Shown here one piece after another: positions 1-12,680 of a stretch of DNA of 64,000 nucleotides; the stretch's first letter is position 1; each line of letters starts with the position of its first letter. A program made the position numbers and the translations under genes. Source of the stretch: Cordia subcordata (taxonomy: Eukaryota > Streptophyta > Magnoliopsida > Boraginales > Cordiaceae); contig JAPTOF010000006.1 in NCBI GenBank assembly GCA_028554755.1, positions 986,501-1,050,500 of the forward strand, written 5' to 3'. The notes under the pieces are model-generated. The model was given only the letters and a program-made list of their open reading frames with translations. It ran no database searches and was not told the origin of the DNA.

Positions 1-994
1 TCAACAAAGGGATTATACCTTAGAGCTAAACAGATGTAGCATTTGAAGCTGCATTTTTATCCATCTTTTGAAAGAAACCAATTTTTTTTTTTTTTTGGGT
101 CCTTGTGTAAAATAGTAGGCCGAAAGAAGATTAGATGCATGATCTGAGAGATGTTTGAGCTGTGTGAGTGTCCAGAGAGTCACATATATTTGTCTCTGTA
201 AAAGCTGCTTAAAGGTTTTATTATCATAATGTATATCATTTGAAATCTAGTTGAGAAAATCTAGTCAAGATCTATGGCAAATCATTAATGTATTTTCTAT
301 TGGCTTTGCATTAAAAATCCAAAATTTTCTTTTTTATTTGCATTTCTTGAGGACATTATTGCGGCTCTTAACACCGGAAACTGATTATCTATATAAAGTA
401 GCTTTCAAGATTAAAATTTGTTTAATTAGTACTAATAGTCAAGGGTTTTTTTTTTAAAAAAAAAAACCCCCACCCCCAAGTAATAATAATAGTCAGTTTT
501 ATTTATGATAAAATACAATATTGTGATTATATTTATTTATTATATATGTAGTCTCTTTATAAAATCGAATTGCAGAATTGTTGTTAGTTTGACTTGTTTC
601 AAAGTACCACAAGGGTGTTTCAGTCACGCTTGCAGTAGCAGCAGCACGTGCCCGCTGTGCATTTGTGCTGTTCACACCACGAGAAAATATGATATGATCA
701 AAGGTGGCATACCTCTCGGACTTCAAGAAAAATATGAAATGACCAGAGATTAGTCAAGCGAGAAAAAGAGCATTGCTCCCCCCTGAATGGAAAAAAAGAA
801 AATATATGAAATGAGCGGAAACTATGCAGCGCTACCAACCAGGCAACCAACCCACTTTCTTGACCCATTCAACAAAAGATTACCACGTCAACACGTTACT
901 TCATGACCAGAGATAGCTGACGTTGACTCAGGGAAGCACACTGCTAGAAAAACTTTCAAAGCAAAATAATACTTACCTTTCAAGAAATTTTGAA
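1..994. other. Intergenic, no gene recognised
   Basis: No supported exon was found on either strand; the short open frames here have no recognisable domain. The stretch is AT-rich, with a T run near 81-95 and an A/C-rich run near 446-478. A downstream untranslated region of a gene lying to the left of the window is possible but cannot be shown. Confidence 0.4.
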
Positions 995-1858
995 GGGTAA
1001 ATTTAATAATAAGTTTTTATTATTTCTCTATTTTTTTTAAAGTGATTTTTATTATTTTAAAATATTTAAATTAGTTTTTAATGTTTTATAAATGTAGTCA
1101 GATTAGTTCTTATTATTTAAAAAATTTATATTATTTTTAATGTTTTACAAAATTAGTCAAACTAGTTCCCATTATTTGAAAAAATTCATGCTAGTTCTCA
1201 GTATTTTACAAACTTATTTAAGTTAGTTCCTGTTTTAAGAAAAAAATGAATAAAAAATATTGGAATTAAATTTTTTTTTATTCTTAGTTGATTATAATAC
1301 CTTGAACTTTTGTACTGTGACTTTCATTATAGAATAATTTTTAAACAATAAAAGTTCTTAATTTTCATTAAAAAATTTTAATCAGATGTCTAATATGTCT
1401 TATAAAAGTCCACAATAAATCCAAATATGCAAAGAATGCAATAACTATCATCCAAAATGTTAAATTTCTATTGCTTTTTTTCTTTTTGGCTAGGAATTCT
1501 TGCGTAAAAAAAATAGATAATCGGATTTCGTTTTATAACACAAAGGGTAAGATTGTCAATTGCTTTTATATTTGAGATCATTTGGGACATTTTCGTCAAA
1601 ACTAACGTCCATTCTAATTGTAGGGACTAATGTGACCATAATAATTAAACATTGGGGACTTGTATGAATTATTTGAAATAATAAGGATTAAAATTAAAAA
1701 ATATGTAAGCATTAGGGACTTATTTGAATTTAACTCTAACTACAGGGATTAATTTGACTATAATAAGTAAACATTGAGGACTTGTATGAATTATTTACAA
1801 CAATAGGGACTAAGATGGAAAAATGTGTCAACATTAGGGACTTATTTGAATTTAACTC
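995..1858. mobile_element. Non-autonomous Mutator-like element (864 bp)
   Basis: The element is bounded by a perfect 9-bp direct repeat, aattttgaa, at 986-994 and 1859-1867. A 9-bp target duplication is the usual size for Mutator-like elements. The two ends are inverted relatives: the left begins GGGTAAATTTAATAATAAG and the right, read in reverse, begins GAGTTAAATTCAAATAAGT. The right half carries two tandem units of about 118 bp (about 1620-1737 and 1740-1858), marked by the recurring phrase taGGGACTtatttgaattta. Similar phrases in reverse orientation fill the left arm. There is no coding sequence, so it would need a transposase in trans. The target duplication is clear; the superfamily is inferred from its length and the long arms. 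Confidence 0.75.
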
Positions 1859-2159
1859 AATTTTGAACATGAAATGTTTCAAGAACACACGTTTAGCTAA
1901 ATTAGTTGTGTTAATTACTTGTGCTACAAATAAGTTAAATTTTATTTACTCTTAAAAGGAAATTTTTCCGTGTTGTCTGTTGTTTCTTTCGGACACACTA
2001 ATCCTCCTATAACCAAGATTTTAATTAATTTAGAAAATCTCTTTTATTGAAGTAAATTATCTTTTAAGGCTTTTATTTGTTTGATATATATATATATCAC
2101 ATTGAACTATGCACAATAATTGCCTATTTATATCATTATATGCACTTTCAGCAAAATTG

Positions 2160-3230
2160 AGGGGAAATCACCTAGCTAACACCCCATTATCTCACACCCA
2201 TTTCCTTAAACCCTAATTCCTCTCTCGCCTACCTTATGCACACTCATCTAAACACATTTTAGCACTAGGAATCAATAATCTAAGAGGATCCTTTACAATC
2301 TATGAGCATGAGCCCTAAATCTTGTGCTTGATCCTATTAGATTCTAAGTATGCTCATATGCTTAGTGGTAGAATATGCTGATATATTGTTGAATGGCATG
2401 CCCTAAATGTATATGCTTTGCGCTCAATCATTAATTCTTGCTATTGTGATAACGATCAATGGTGCATAACTAGTAATTAGCCTAGGTCAAGTTCCCTTTG
2501 GCTTTAAATCCATCCAATAAGTGTTCGAATCGGTTTAGTTAACTTTAGTCCACTTAGGAAGTTAGTTAGTCCACCCTATGGCCCTAGGTTTATAGCAACC
2601 ATGCCGTAGCTCTGGGTAGACGTGTTTAAGAACGGACTCGTACCGAGTCCTAGGGATAGGTTAAGCAACTAATTAGTAGACTAAATGCTACGATTAGGTC
2701 GATCTAAGTCACCTAAAATCCTAACTAGCTAAGCCTAGTGCATAAGTCGTAAGAACCATGTCGTAGCTTTGGGTAGATGTGCCTAGGAACGGACCTGTCC
2801 TGAGTTTTAGGATTCCTTTAAGAGGTTAATTAGAGGTCTAGACAAGAGCAACCAAGTATAATCCATCAAGCAATCCTAGAAAGACATAGTAATCACCCAT
2901 TTGCAAGTCGTAATCACCCTAGTTCCCCTTTTCTGATGTTTGACTCCCCTTAGATTGCTTGATTCCCCCGTCACACACATACGCGCCTTTTATTTTCTTG
3001 CCTTTTTATTAGGTTTATCTTTTCTGAGATCCCTTTAAATAAAAAATCCCAAAAAGATAGTAGTTTAAGGACCCAACACATAGTCTTTTAGGACACCACT
3101 TACATTTGGCTTCCTCGTGGATTCAACCTTGCACTCACACACACACTATACTACATATGACCCGTGCCTTTGCAGGCTATTTAAGGCTTGTGTACCGAAT
3201 AATGTATCACGGACCTTGAACAAAATATTT
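2160..3230 (+). mobile_element. Probable LTR/leader fragment of an LTR retrotransposon
   Basis: This less AT-rich stretch contains two diverged direct repeats (about 2596-2650 and 2754-2810, sharing ccgtagct/cgtagctttgggtaga). Near 3108-3190 the phrase cttcctcgtggattcaacc, followed by actatactacatatgacccgtg, resembles the 3' end of plant gypsy-type LTRs. No gag or pol frame follows, and I could not fix TG/CA ends or target duplications. The class is inference from general resemblance. Confidence 0.35.
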
Positions 3231-4130
3231 GGTGGGATGAATTATCAACGCTATAATGAATATATGAAAATGTATTTAAAAACTATTAAAATGCATATTT
3301 ATTGTAAAATATCATAAAATAAGTTCAAATACAAATAATTTTAAAAAAATTAAACACAAATCATACTAAATCATACTAGTACAATAATATACCTCAGTTA
3401 TAATACTCCTCGATATTCTTTTACAAAAAAATAATAATGAATTTAGATTTGAGAAATTTCTACGTAACAAACTAGATATTTATGTAAAGGAAAATTAGAT
3501 TGATATTCATAAAATTGAATAATTCAATTAACATTTAAATTATATTTATCATAAATAATAATAACTCAACTTGTGCAAATTAAATTAATTGGGTTGTTGG
3601 GAGGCCAATTACAATTGGGGGAAGGGGGAGGGGGGGGCATGACCCCTCCTTGACTTAATAAAGGTCTGCCACTGTGTGCCGGTACAAGTATCTCTTATTT
3701 TATTATCAAGAGTTGGTTTTGTACCAATAGAAAAGTCTATGAATTATTATACAAATTTTGTTATCATTATCATCAAAACACTTGCTACCAAGATTGCTTA
3801 AGCATGAAATTTGTTGAGCATTTATTTGACTCAATACAAGCAATATGTTTATAGTATATGCAAAACATGTTACGTATTTATGTTCTAAAGGCTCATTATT
3901 ATTGTTATCTCCCAAAGCATGCTAATATATTAATCAACAAATGAATGATATGCATTGTTTGAGTAAAAGGAGATCATATTATATGTGATTTAGCCTTACA
4001 TATTATGCTGATTTCATGCATGAACTCCCCAAGAAATATGGAATAAAGGCTTATCAAATTTATCAAGCAAGAGCATAGCAAGTTCATCTTAATTGATATC
4101 ATCTATAATGATATTTGTAAAACTACAAGA
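3231..4130. other. Intergenic, degenerate
   Basis: AT-rich DNA with no supported exon. A short G-rich run sits at about 3615-3640. Part of it may be decayed internal sequence of the copia element whose 3' end follows, but I could not align a conserved pol motif. Confidence 0.3.
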
Positions 4131-4164
4131 TTAGCATATATACTCAAAATTTTTTTGATATATT

Positions 4165-4686
4165 TAAATGAGAGGGAGACAAATACGCGTCATATTCTTA
4201 ATCCCTTAGCTTAGGTTTTGTCCCACTGGGTTTTTTAACAAGATTTTTAAGTGCTGCATGAAGCATATAATAAGAATATTGCATTCTTTTCCTTCACTAG
4301 GAGTTTTGTTCTACTAGGTTTTTCTAGTAAGGTTCTAAAGATACATATTTTTAAAAGATGAATATTTCAGGAGAGTGTTATAAAATTATTAATTATTGTA
4401 AATATTTATCTTTGGACTAATTCATGATTATTTAAACTCTCATAAGATGAAGTTAGATTAGCTTATGTAAACTAAGTCAATAAAAATTCTAATTTTATAT
4501 AACTACCTTTGTATTGCTCCTAAGAATAGAAATCTCTACATGGTAAAAGTTGTACTAACTATCAAAAAGCAGTAAAATATTCTCTCTTCTTCTCTGTTTT
4601 ATTTTCTCTCTTTCTATCATTATTTATGTTCTCTTTATTTCTCATGTTCATATATCTCTTTTCTATTTTACAATTATTTTATAACA
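4165..4686 (+). mobile_element. 3' end and LTR of a Ty1-copia retrotransposon
   Basis: The LTR is placed at 4376-4686 (311 bp). It begins TGTTATAAAAT and ends ATTTTATAACA, an 11-bp perfect inverted terminus with the canonical TG...CA ends. Just upstream is a purine run (caggagag) suited to a polypurine tract. Before that are two copies of the phrase gttttgt(c)ccactgggtttttt / gttttgttctactaggttttt, a motif common just upstream of plant copia 3' LTRs. No 5' partner LTR or intact pol is visible in the window, so this is a truncated relic. Orientation is plus. Confidence 0.65.
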
Positions 4687-5660
4687 GGTTTAACTTTTTG
4701 ATTATTTCTTTATTGTCTTGTGTATAAGGCTTGATTCACAAGAAATAAAAGTTGAAAACGATAATAAAATGATTCTAACTTAACAGCAAAAGATAAATGT
4801 AAGCATTATTTTGATATGATCGAATAATTGAATTGAAATACGACATTTGGTTTGGTTATTTTTAAATACAGTTCTATATTGGTTATCCAAACTAGAAATT
4901 TTCAATTATTTTTGTAAAAAATGAATTAATAATTGAATAACTAAATAGCTATTTTTTTAATAAAAATTTTGTTTAGATATTATTTTCCAAGTTATGTTCA
5001 TATATATTTACAAGTTTGTATAACTCGTCTATGCATAATATGAATTTTCGTTATAGATATTAGAATTCGATGTATTATAATTACAGAGAAATTCAATCAT
5101 TGTAGTTAATTTTGAATAATGCATGATTTTTTTTAGAAGATTCAATTATTTAAGTTATAACTTAAACCAAACTGAAACCATTCTATTAAATAATTTCAGT
5201 TATTAATATAATTCATTTCATTTCGATTTTTAGTATTTAAAAATTCAAAAATTCAAACATTCAATTTTGATTTGGGTTCAACTAAACCAAATACTCACCC
5301 TACTCAAAAATAAATACTGGAAAATCTTGTTACTTGTATCCCTCTTTTGGCTGTGAAATCATTAGAATTTAAATTTTCACGCGAAAACTGTTATGTTCTT
5401 TAGATCAATTTCGTAACGCATTTTTAATCATCTTCAATTCAATTTACGACCAAAGAATTATGGCCAAGAAATGAAAACTGCGCAACCTGCGAATTGCATT
5501 ATAAGTAAGATACTAAAATCCCAGGGCGTTCTATAAAACGTGCTTGCTGGAACTTGCTCAAATTACAACTTTCAATCCTCCTACAAAATTTATCAAGATC
5601 ACACTATTAAATTGAAGTTCCAAAAAGTTCAAGAAAGCATAAAACTAAAATTAAGTTTGT
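4687..5660. repeat. AT-rich spacer with a foldback repeat
   Basis: No gene. About 4840-5290 looks like a decayed inverted-repeat element: tttggtttggttatt on the left is answered by ttcaactaaaccaaatac on the right, with AT-rich DNA between. Target duplications were not identified. From about 5500 the sequence is probably the 3' untranslated region of the minus-strand eIF2 gamma gene. Confidence 0.35.
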
Positions 5661-5669
5661 CCCTCTAGT

Positions 5670-8298
5670 TCACTCCAATTTGGGACAGGGTGGGATGTCG
5701 AGAGTGATTCCAGCTTGAATCTGGCCCCAGCCAATAAGACGCCAGTGCTTTTCGATACGCCGGCTAAGAGCGATCTTCTCTCCTTTGCTGGTGCACACAG
5801 GAGACGTCAGTTGTAGTTTCGCAAAAACATTCTTCACAGCAATAACACGAGCTCCTGTTGACATAGATCCTATGTTCAACATAAGAATCTCGTTCTTGGC
5901 CAGCTTCGACACCTTGCCCTGCTTCTCTGTGTCCTTGGTCCTGACACCCAAAAGTCGACGAAGCAAAAAGAAGTTCACCTGCAACAGCAGTAAGATTCAA
6001 TACCCTCATATAGTATTGGGCATCATATTGACCACTTGATTTCTCATTAACCTATCATAACCATTTGAAAGAGGAAAAAAGAGCAGAAATTGACAAATTC
6101 ATGCAGTAGTTCTTGTCATAAACCAGAGTCCAAAATTAGATTCTCTCATTCCCTAGGTAGCCGTTTACCTCAAGTTCAACATAAACTTCTGGAAGTGACC
6201 CAACTTCCCCAAGAACCTGTCCCACCAACCGATCAGCACGTGTGAGAGTTGGGTCCATTGTCGTGCCAACTCCAATGAGGCCTCCAGGTACAGCAAATTG
6301 TAGCTCATTTTGTTCAGCATACAAAGAGACTATTCTAGAATAGATTGGTGTGCACTTGATGTTGCCATTCTCATCCTTGACGACAATGCCAGGACGCACT
6401 TCAATGAATTGATTTACCTTCAAAACACCCTGCACAAAATTTGTCTTTTCCTTAGGAACCAAAGCGTATAGATTTGCACACAGATGTGTGACCACGATGA
6501 CAAGTAGTGCAGCATACAAACAATCTCGGGAAAGCAATGTCCAAGGCTGATGAACAGCAAGGGTTTGAATTCCCAGTGGAATAAACAAAGGCATAATAGC
6601 GTTCCAAGTGTTAACAGGTCAACCAAATTTTTGTCAAGAATCATAGCTTTATCGATGTTCCCATGCGAAAGAAATATACCTTCAGTATGCTGCCACCAGC
6701 AACACCACCTCTAATCTCATCAACTTCAAATCCAGGCTTATTGACATCAAATGATCTGATAACAATCATATTGGGAGGTGAGACAAAATTCCTCTCAGGG
6801 ATAGGGATCTTTTTCACTATATATTCACACACGACATCAATATTGTACTTCAACTGTGCAGAAATTGGTACCACTGGTGCACCATCAGCAACAGTTCCCT
6901 GAGAAAGAATATTAAACATTCTGTAACCTTTTCTCTAGCTAAAAGGCAGAATAGCGCGTGATGCTATTCACCGACAAGCAATTGGACAAAACCTGAATAA
7001 ATTTCTGAATAGCTTCATGCTGGTTGATGGCTACATTTTCCTGAACTAGATCAACTTTGTTTTGCAGAATTATAATGTGTTGAAGGCGCATAATTTCCAC
7101 GGCGGCTAAATGCTCAGAAGTCTGAGGTTGGGGACAACTCTCATTGGCAGCTATGAGAAGTAATGCCCCATCCATGATTGCCGCACCATTAAGCATGGTA
7201 GCCATGAGAATGTCATGACCCTGCAGAATGATCACACATATGACGTCCAAGATCAGAAAAACATATCCAACTCATGAAGTACAAAATGTCCACAAAGCAT
7301 ACTCGAAAGATGTATAACACGTGAAATATCCCCATGGACTATGCTCATCTGTAACATGGACTTGCATAAATAGAAATATGATATAAACAAACATATAAAA
7401 GGAGTGACTGTCATTTATTTCGTATAGATGCATAAAAACATATGCTCCAATGAAACATTTGAACTTCTCTATATATTTTGACTGAAATTACATGCAATGC
7501 AAACAGAATTCTTATGCTTTGTAGCCATTGGAAAACTTACTGGGCAATCAACAAAGGATACATGCCTCAGCAATTTCATCCGACAGTTCTCAAAACCAGG
7601 CACATCACAAATGGGGCTATCTTCTTTACCACTTCCATAAGCCCTGATAAAGGAACTCTAGACTTAGAGGCTGATGGCATGAAAGAAGGTGAACTGCATT
7701 CCAGAATTAGAAAACTTACTTATAACACATTGGTCGAGGACGACGTTCATCTTCACACTTGTAAATTTTTGCATTGGCATACCCAAGCTTTATGGTAATG
7801 TTACGTTCCAGCTCATTTTTAAACCGAACAGTCTGCAGAGAGAATGAATCACACTCAGCAGTAATTTATAGCATCAATATACTAAAATTATGCATGATAA
7901 CTTATCCCAAAGATCCATTAATTCTATAAACTAGCTAAAGCTTTGTATTTAAGAGACGACTAAAGGTTTTCACTTATAATTAGTTACAAAGATAGATAGT
8001 ATACCTGGACACCAGATATGGCTTTCACCACTGTTGACTTACCATGTGCCACGTGCCCAATGGTTCCTGAGCAAATGAATCACGCTCAGCTTATTCTTGA
8101 AAGAAAATGAGTAGGTAGATGTAAATCAAATGGAGAACATGAAGTACACAACAAGATTTCTCCAAGCATGATTTGTGCAAGAATGACCTTACCAATATTT
8201 ATAGTTGCTTGACGAGAAATAACTTCAGGAGAGAGGGGATGTAATTTTGTTACATCCAGCTTGCTTAGGTCCTGCTCCATCAAACCTTTTCGAGACAT
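5670..8298 (-). CDS. EIF2G: Eukaryotic translation initiation factor 2 subunit gamma (eIF2 gamma)
   Basis: This is the GTP-binding core subunit of eIF2, which brings initiator Met-tRNA to the 40S ribosome in the cytoplasm. Eight coding exons join in frame to 466 aa: 8298-8193, 8066-8005, 7832-7720, 7643-7541, 7220-6993, 6898-6680, 6429-6169 and 5978-5670, all with GT-AG introns. Visible motifs are the P-loop GHVAHGKST (residues 39-47), DCPGHD (126-131) and NKVD (182-185), followed by the two beta-barrel domains ending in ...[17 protein letters not shown]. The length is close to the roughly 465 aa of plant relatives, and the start MSRKGL matches the family N-terminus. One oddity: in the small zinc knuckle (82-106) the position normally Cys in the CPRPMCY block is Arg87 (CGT), while Cys82, Cys92 and Cys106 remain. 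Otherwise no disruption is seen, so the gene looks functional. Confidence 0.95.
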
Positions 8299-8367
8299 TC
8301 TGATTGCTATTTATTTCTCTCGTGACACACAGCAATGGAGGAGAGTCTCTCAAAATTGATCAGAAAC

Positions 8368-8969
8368 CTATAACAATATCAAGATGTAAATTAAAAAATC
8401 AGCCATGAAATGCATCGACGACTAATGAGATACAGGGCATAGAGGCATTTTAAAGCAATTAAACAAAAATGAAAAGAAAAAGACAACAACAACAACAAAG
8501 AAGAAGAAAAAGAGAGATCATGTTTGTTTTCTCTAAACATTTTCAAAGAGAGCCCAAAAAACAAAAACATTTTCCAGTTAACGAAGCATCACATTGTGAT
8601 TTTATACTCAAATATGGCTCAAAACACTACTCTGATCAAAATTAAACATCCAAGTTGAACAGAAAAGAGCTAAAAAGAGTCTCACCAACAAAGTGTACAC
8701 TTAACACTAAAGACTTCAACTGCTCTAAAACACTGGAAAACACCAATTTTTAACAGTGTGTGTGGCAACAGAGAATATTTTCTCCGCTTTTCAAACTTTA
8801 ATTTATGCTCTAACACAAGATGGTATAAATAATATTAAATATAATTAAAAAAAAAACAAAACAAAGGTAGGCACATTATTTCTTGATTCTACACGTAGCT
8901 ACATACTTACATACCGAAGGGAAAACCAAAAAAATAAAAATAAAAATAATACAAAAAAAACTAATTTAC
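8368..8969 (-). other. Intron in the 5'UTR of the eIF2 gamma gene
   Basis: On the minus strand a donor (ATACGAG|GTAAATTAG, exon ending at 8970) and an acceptor (GTTATAG|GTTTCTG, exon starting at 8367) would join a non-coding leader exon at about 8970-9120 to the exon holding the ATG at 8298. No ATG lies between 8367 and 8298, so the leader does not change the start. Leader introns are common in plant translation-factor genes. This is inferred from splice-site sequence only. Confidence 0.55.
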
Positions 8970-9104
8970 CTCGTATGATCAATGGTGAAGCCGTGAAGGC
9001 TAAGCTGCAGCGTTGGTGCCGGGTGGTGAAGCCGAGAAGGGCGAGGAAAAGCCGAGGAGGAGACGATGAGGTTCTGAAAAGATACGAATGAAAATTGAAA
9101 GCTA

Positions 9105-9112
9105 TTAGGGTT
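9105..9112 (-). promoter_or_regulatory. Telo-box in the eIF2 gamma promoter/leader
   Basis: The minus strand reads AACCCTAA just upstream of the proposed leader exon. This motif is typical of promoters of plant ribosomal-protein and translation-factor genes, which agrees with the gene downstream. The motif is seen; its function is inferred. Confidence 0.5.
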
Positions 9113-9584
9113 AAGAGTTCCAATACAATATAAAACATAACGCGGCTGGCAGCTTGTTTCCTTTTTAATTCCAAATAGGCAAATAATTTAAATGATGTAT
9201 TTTATATATATATATAATAAATAAAAAAATTATAATTCAGTTAATTCAGCCTATTCGATTGTTTTTTTGCCTGAAACGAGTATATCGAAGTTTCAAACAA
9301 AAAAAAAAAACCAAATCGAATTGAGTAGACTGAACTCAATTCAATTCAGTTAGATTTTCAATTCAGTTAGGTTTTTGTTCATTTCAAATTTGAGGAAAGT
9401 ATATTTATATATCTATGTATATGTGTAGAAATTAGTTAACCAATCAAAGTGTGCCACGGTAGAAGAGTAAAAATAATTATAAATTAGAGGTCATATTCGA
9501 CCTACACATTGAGAACAGTCCTTTCTTTTTTTCACTCTCTCTCTTTTTCGTTTCCTTATTTTGTAGGAGATTTGAATTATTAAG

Positions 9585-10003
9585 AGTTTGTTTGGGTCAA
9601 GTTTTAAACACTTAAAAATATTTTTTGTAAGTTTAAAAGTTAAAATTATTTTTTTAAAAAAATTTAAAAAATATTTTTACATAAAAGCCAATATTAAAAA
9701 ATTTTGAAGAATCAGAAGTTTCAAATGAAACTTTATGATCAAGGTTTTTGAAAAATTACTTTTACATTATGTCAAAAAAAAAATTTTTCCTTCTTTTCTC
9801 AAAATACTACTCCATAATTTTACCACTTTATAATTTTAAATTATTATATTACCTTCAAAATAACTAAAAACTCAACTCCTAAAATATCAGATAAAAAATT
9901 AAAGATTTTTATTCAACAACACTTTTTAATTAAAGCTCTATTGGTAAAAGATCTACAACCTATAGGTTAACAGCTAAAATCTTATAGTTAAACCAAACAT
10001 ATT
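9585..10003. repeat. Foldback (MITE-like) element
   Basis: The left end gtttgtttgggtcaagtttt is answered in reverse by gttaaaccaaacatattct on the right. The interior is AT-rich and non-coding. The ends resemble other GTTTGG...CCAAAC elements in the window. Target duplications are not clear, and 10004-10500 to its right shows nothing recognisable. Confidence 0.4.
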
Positions 10004-10507
10004 CTAAGACTTAAATTGATTAAAATTTTCAACTATATTATTATTGTTGTGTATGCTTTTTTAAAAGGTTAATTGATTAGGGTAATTAATATGGATAGTT
10101 TAAAAAATTACAAGGGCTCAATTAGGTTGTTTTCAGTTATGTTGTTATTGTCTATATTTTTTCCACGAACTAATTGATTAGAGTATTAATATGGATAATT
10201 TAAAATATATATAAGGGGTCAATTGGCTTATTTTGAGATTATAAGAGCGTTTTCTACGCTTTAGCTAATCTATCAGGAGTAATTAGCTATTTACTCATCG
10301 TAGAAAGAAAGATAAAAGTAGATTCATTCGCTGACATTGTTATGTGATCCATTTAGCTTTTGGAATTAGCAACTCACAACAATCCTCAACTTTCTATATC
10401 GAGAAAAAGAAAATAAGAAATGGAAACAAGATAATTAAATACATGGCTCGATTGTTACACCAAGAGAAGAGTGGCTGATGCAACAATTGATTGAAACAGT
10501 ACACTAG

Positions 10508-10973
10508 GAGGGTGTTTGGTTTGGCTTCTTTTTTGGTCAAATTTGCTTAAAACTTAATTTAAACTAATTAAAGTTTTTGTTTTAATTAAAAAGTATTTTT
10601 TAAGTGACTTTAAGTAAAAAATAAAAGTTTGTCACTCTCAACTTTTACTTTTTATGGCTTTAGACACTTTAAGAACAAGCAAGTTTGACTAAATTATTTA
10701 CTATTTTATCCTTACCTTTCTATCTTTATTACTAAAATATCTTACTCTTTTATTTTATACTTTCCTTTTAAATTATATTTTTTATGTTCTTAATAGTTAT
10801 TTCAACAATCTAAGTTATTTTTTAACCCACTTAATAAAAAATGTAAATACTTATTTTTATAACTATAAATTTTATTCAAACACTTAACTACTTAAATTCG
10901 AAACTAATAGAAATCTATTTAAAATCAAAAGTACTTTAAATAGTTTTTCAAAAAGTCAATCCAAACACCGTCT
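10508..10973. repeat. Foldback (MITE-like) element
   Basis: Inverted ends GGTGTTTGGTTTGGCTT (left) and, in reverse from the right, GGTGTTTGGATTGACTTTTT bound about 465 bp of AT-rich DNA without a reading frame. It is a relative of the GTTTGGATTGACTTTTT family found elsewhere in the window. Target duplications are too decayed to define. Confidence 0.5.
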
Positions 10974-10979
10974 AAAGCT

Positions 10980-11600
10980 TTTTATTTAAAAATTTTATGA
11001 TCGCTCATTGTTATGGACGAAATTAGTTTCGCAACAGAGGCCCAGCTTATTTCTTGATGGACTAGCTGAAGAGGCCCTTTCTCTGTGAAAGCCCAAAATC
11101 AAAGTCCACCCTCAGCAAAGCAATTTTAAGAAGGATAAACTCAAAGACGGTAAAGCTTAGCATTTGATCAACATTTTGTGATAAGGATAGGCGTGTCACG
11201 GGTAGAGTTGAGTTGGAAGATAAGAACCCCTTCACACCCAAGTCATAAAAGGGACTTCAAAGCAGGAAGAGCAAGCAGAAACCAATACATAAGAAACATC
11301 CTCCTTCTTAGACCTAAAGTATGTCCTCAACTAGCCTAATTCCAAATTGTTTTCTTCTTTTTTTCAGCCGACACTGACTTAAGCGTCGGAGGATTTTTGA
11401 CTGGCACCACACCGTGTCAAGATTTTTCACTACTTACCTCGTTTCTCTAGTCCTGCAGATTGCCCAAAGCCCAGTCAAATCCATCCATTTGATTGTAAGT
11501 AAAACCCCTTACACTCATTATACACTCATTTGGGTCGTGGTTGAAGGAGTATCTAAATGGTCATAATTGTTTCTCACAAAAATAATAACTTAGATTTAGA
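10980..11600. other. Intergenic, nothing recognised
   Basis: Mixed-composition DNA of ordinary GC with no open frame longer than a few tens of codons and no repeat that I could match inside the window. Confidence 0.3.
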
Positions 11601-11601
11601 T

Positions 11602-11708
11602 GGTGTTTGGCTTTGCTCATTATAAGCACTTAAAAAAAATACCCTCTCACATATTTTTTTTTATTATTTTAAGTACTTATAAACATCAAATAAGCGAAGT
11701 CAAACACC
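11602..11708. repeat. Short MITE (107 bp), copy 1
   Basis: An almost complete hairpin. GGTGTTTGGCTTTGCT on the left pairs with AGCGAAGTCAAACACC on the right, with the conserved interior block accctctcacat. The same structure occurs at 40812-40900. It is too small to encode anything. Confidence 0.65.
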
Positions 11709-11885
11709 CTCTTAAACTCCATAAAGGGTAGGATTGGAAAAGGGTGAGGTGGCTTGGGCCAACTAATGGAACAAATAGTTGTAGAACACACGTGGTCCGT
11801 GCTCAACTTCTACTCGTTCGCATGAGTGCAAGATATGACCCGACAACTGACATAGACTCCATTTGTGTAGAGGAATTTGACAATT

Positions 11886-12680
11886 ATAGCCTGTTTGGAA
11901 TAGTCTTATCTGAAATTTGAAATCTGATAAGTATCTTATCTGATAAGTGTCTTATAAGAAATACGTGTATGATATAATAAGACTGTTTGGTTTGTTAACT
12001 GAAATACTGTTATAAGTTACTTTGATAATAATGTTATTAATTTTGACTCATGGTATTTTAATTTTATAATTAAATAATAAATTATAAAATAAAATATTAA
12101 TTAATTTTTATTCTTGTTTTAAAAATTTTAAATTTTTGAAATTTTAATTTTTAATATTTAATTTTTAACATTTTTATTTTTATTTTTTAAAATTTTTTAG
12201 TTTTTAAATTTTAAATTTTTTATTTTTTATTTTTTATTTTAATTTTTTAATATTTAATTTTTTAATTTTTAATTTTTAACATTTTTATTTTTATTTTTTA
12301 AAATTTTTTAGTTTTTAAATTTTTTATTTTTTATTTTTTATTTTAATTTTTTAATATTTAATTTTTTAATTTTTAATATTTTATTTTTAAATTTTAAATT
12401 TTTATTTTATTTTAAATTTTTTAATTTTATTTATTTTTAATTTTTTAATGTTTAATTTTAAATTTTTAAAATTTTATTTTTAATTATTTTCTATCTAATA
12501 AGATATAAGATAAGATATAAGTACTCTAAATTCAACTTATTTTTTATAACTACAAATAAGACATTTTATAAAAAGTATCTTATAAGTGTCTTATAATAAG
12601 CTAATAACAAACAATCTTTTTTAAATAAATTGTCAAATAAAATAAATGTCTTATAATAAGCTCTAAACAAACGCAGCATT
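11886..12680. repeat. AT-rich foldback element, family 'TTATCTGA', copy 1
   Basis: The left end CCTGTTTGGAATAGTCTTAT and the right part (clusters of cttataataagct before CTAAACAAACGC) flank a very AT-rich centre (about 12050-12480) made of short A/T-only phrases. The copy at 43542-44043 is the same family in opposite orientation. It has no coding capacity and is probably a hAT-like MITE; the superfamily is inferred. Confidence 0.55.

Noticed and set aside
3590..3670. G-rich run followed by a gtctgccactgtgtg phrase as an element end
   Set aside because: Phrase is common in decayed plant repeats, but no partner end or target repeat was found.
5785..6039. Plus-strand frame opposite eIF2 gamma exon 8
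   Set aside because: Shadow of the real exon; no domain.
7478..7798. 106-aa plus-strand frame in the eIF2 gamma region
   Set aside because: Covers exons 3-4 of the minus-strand gene and has no family similarity.
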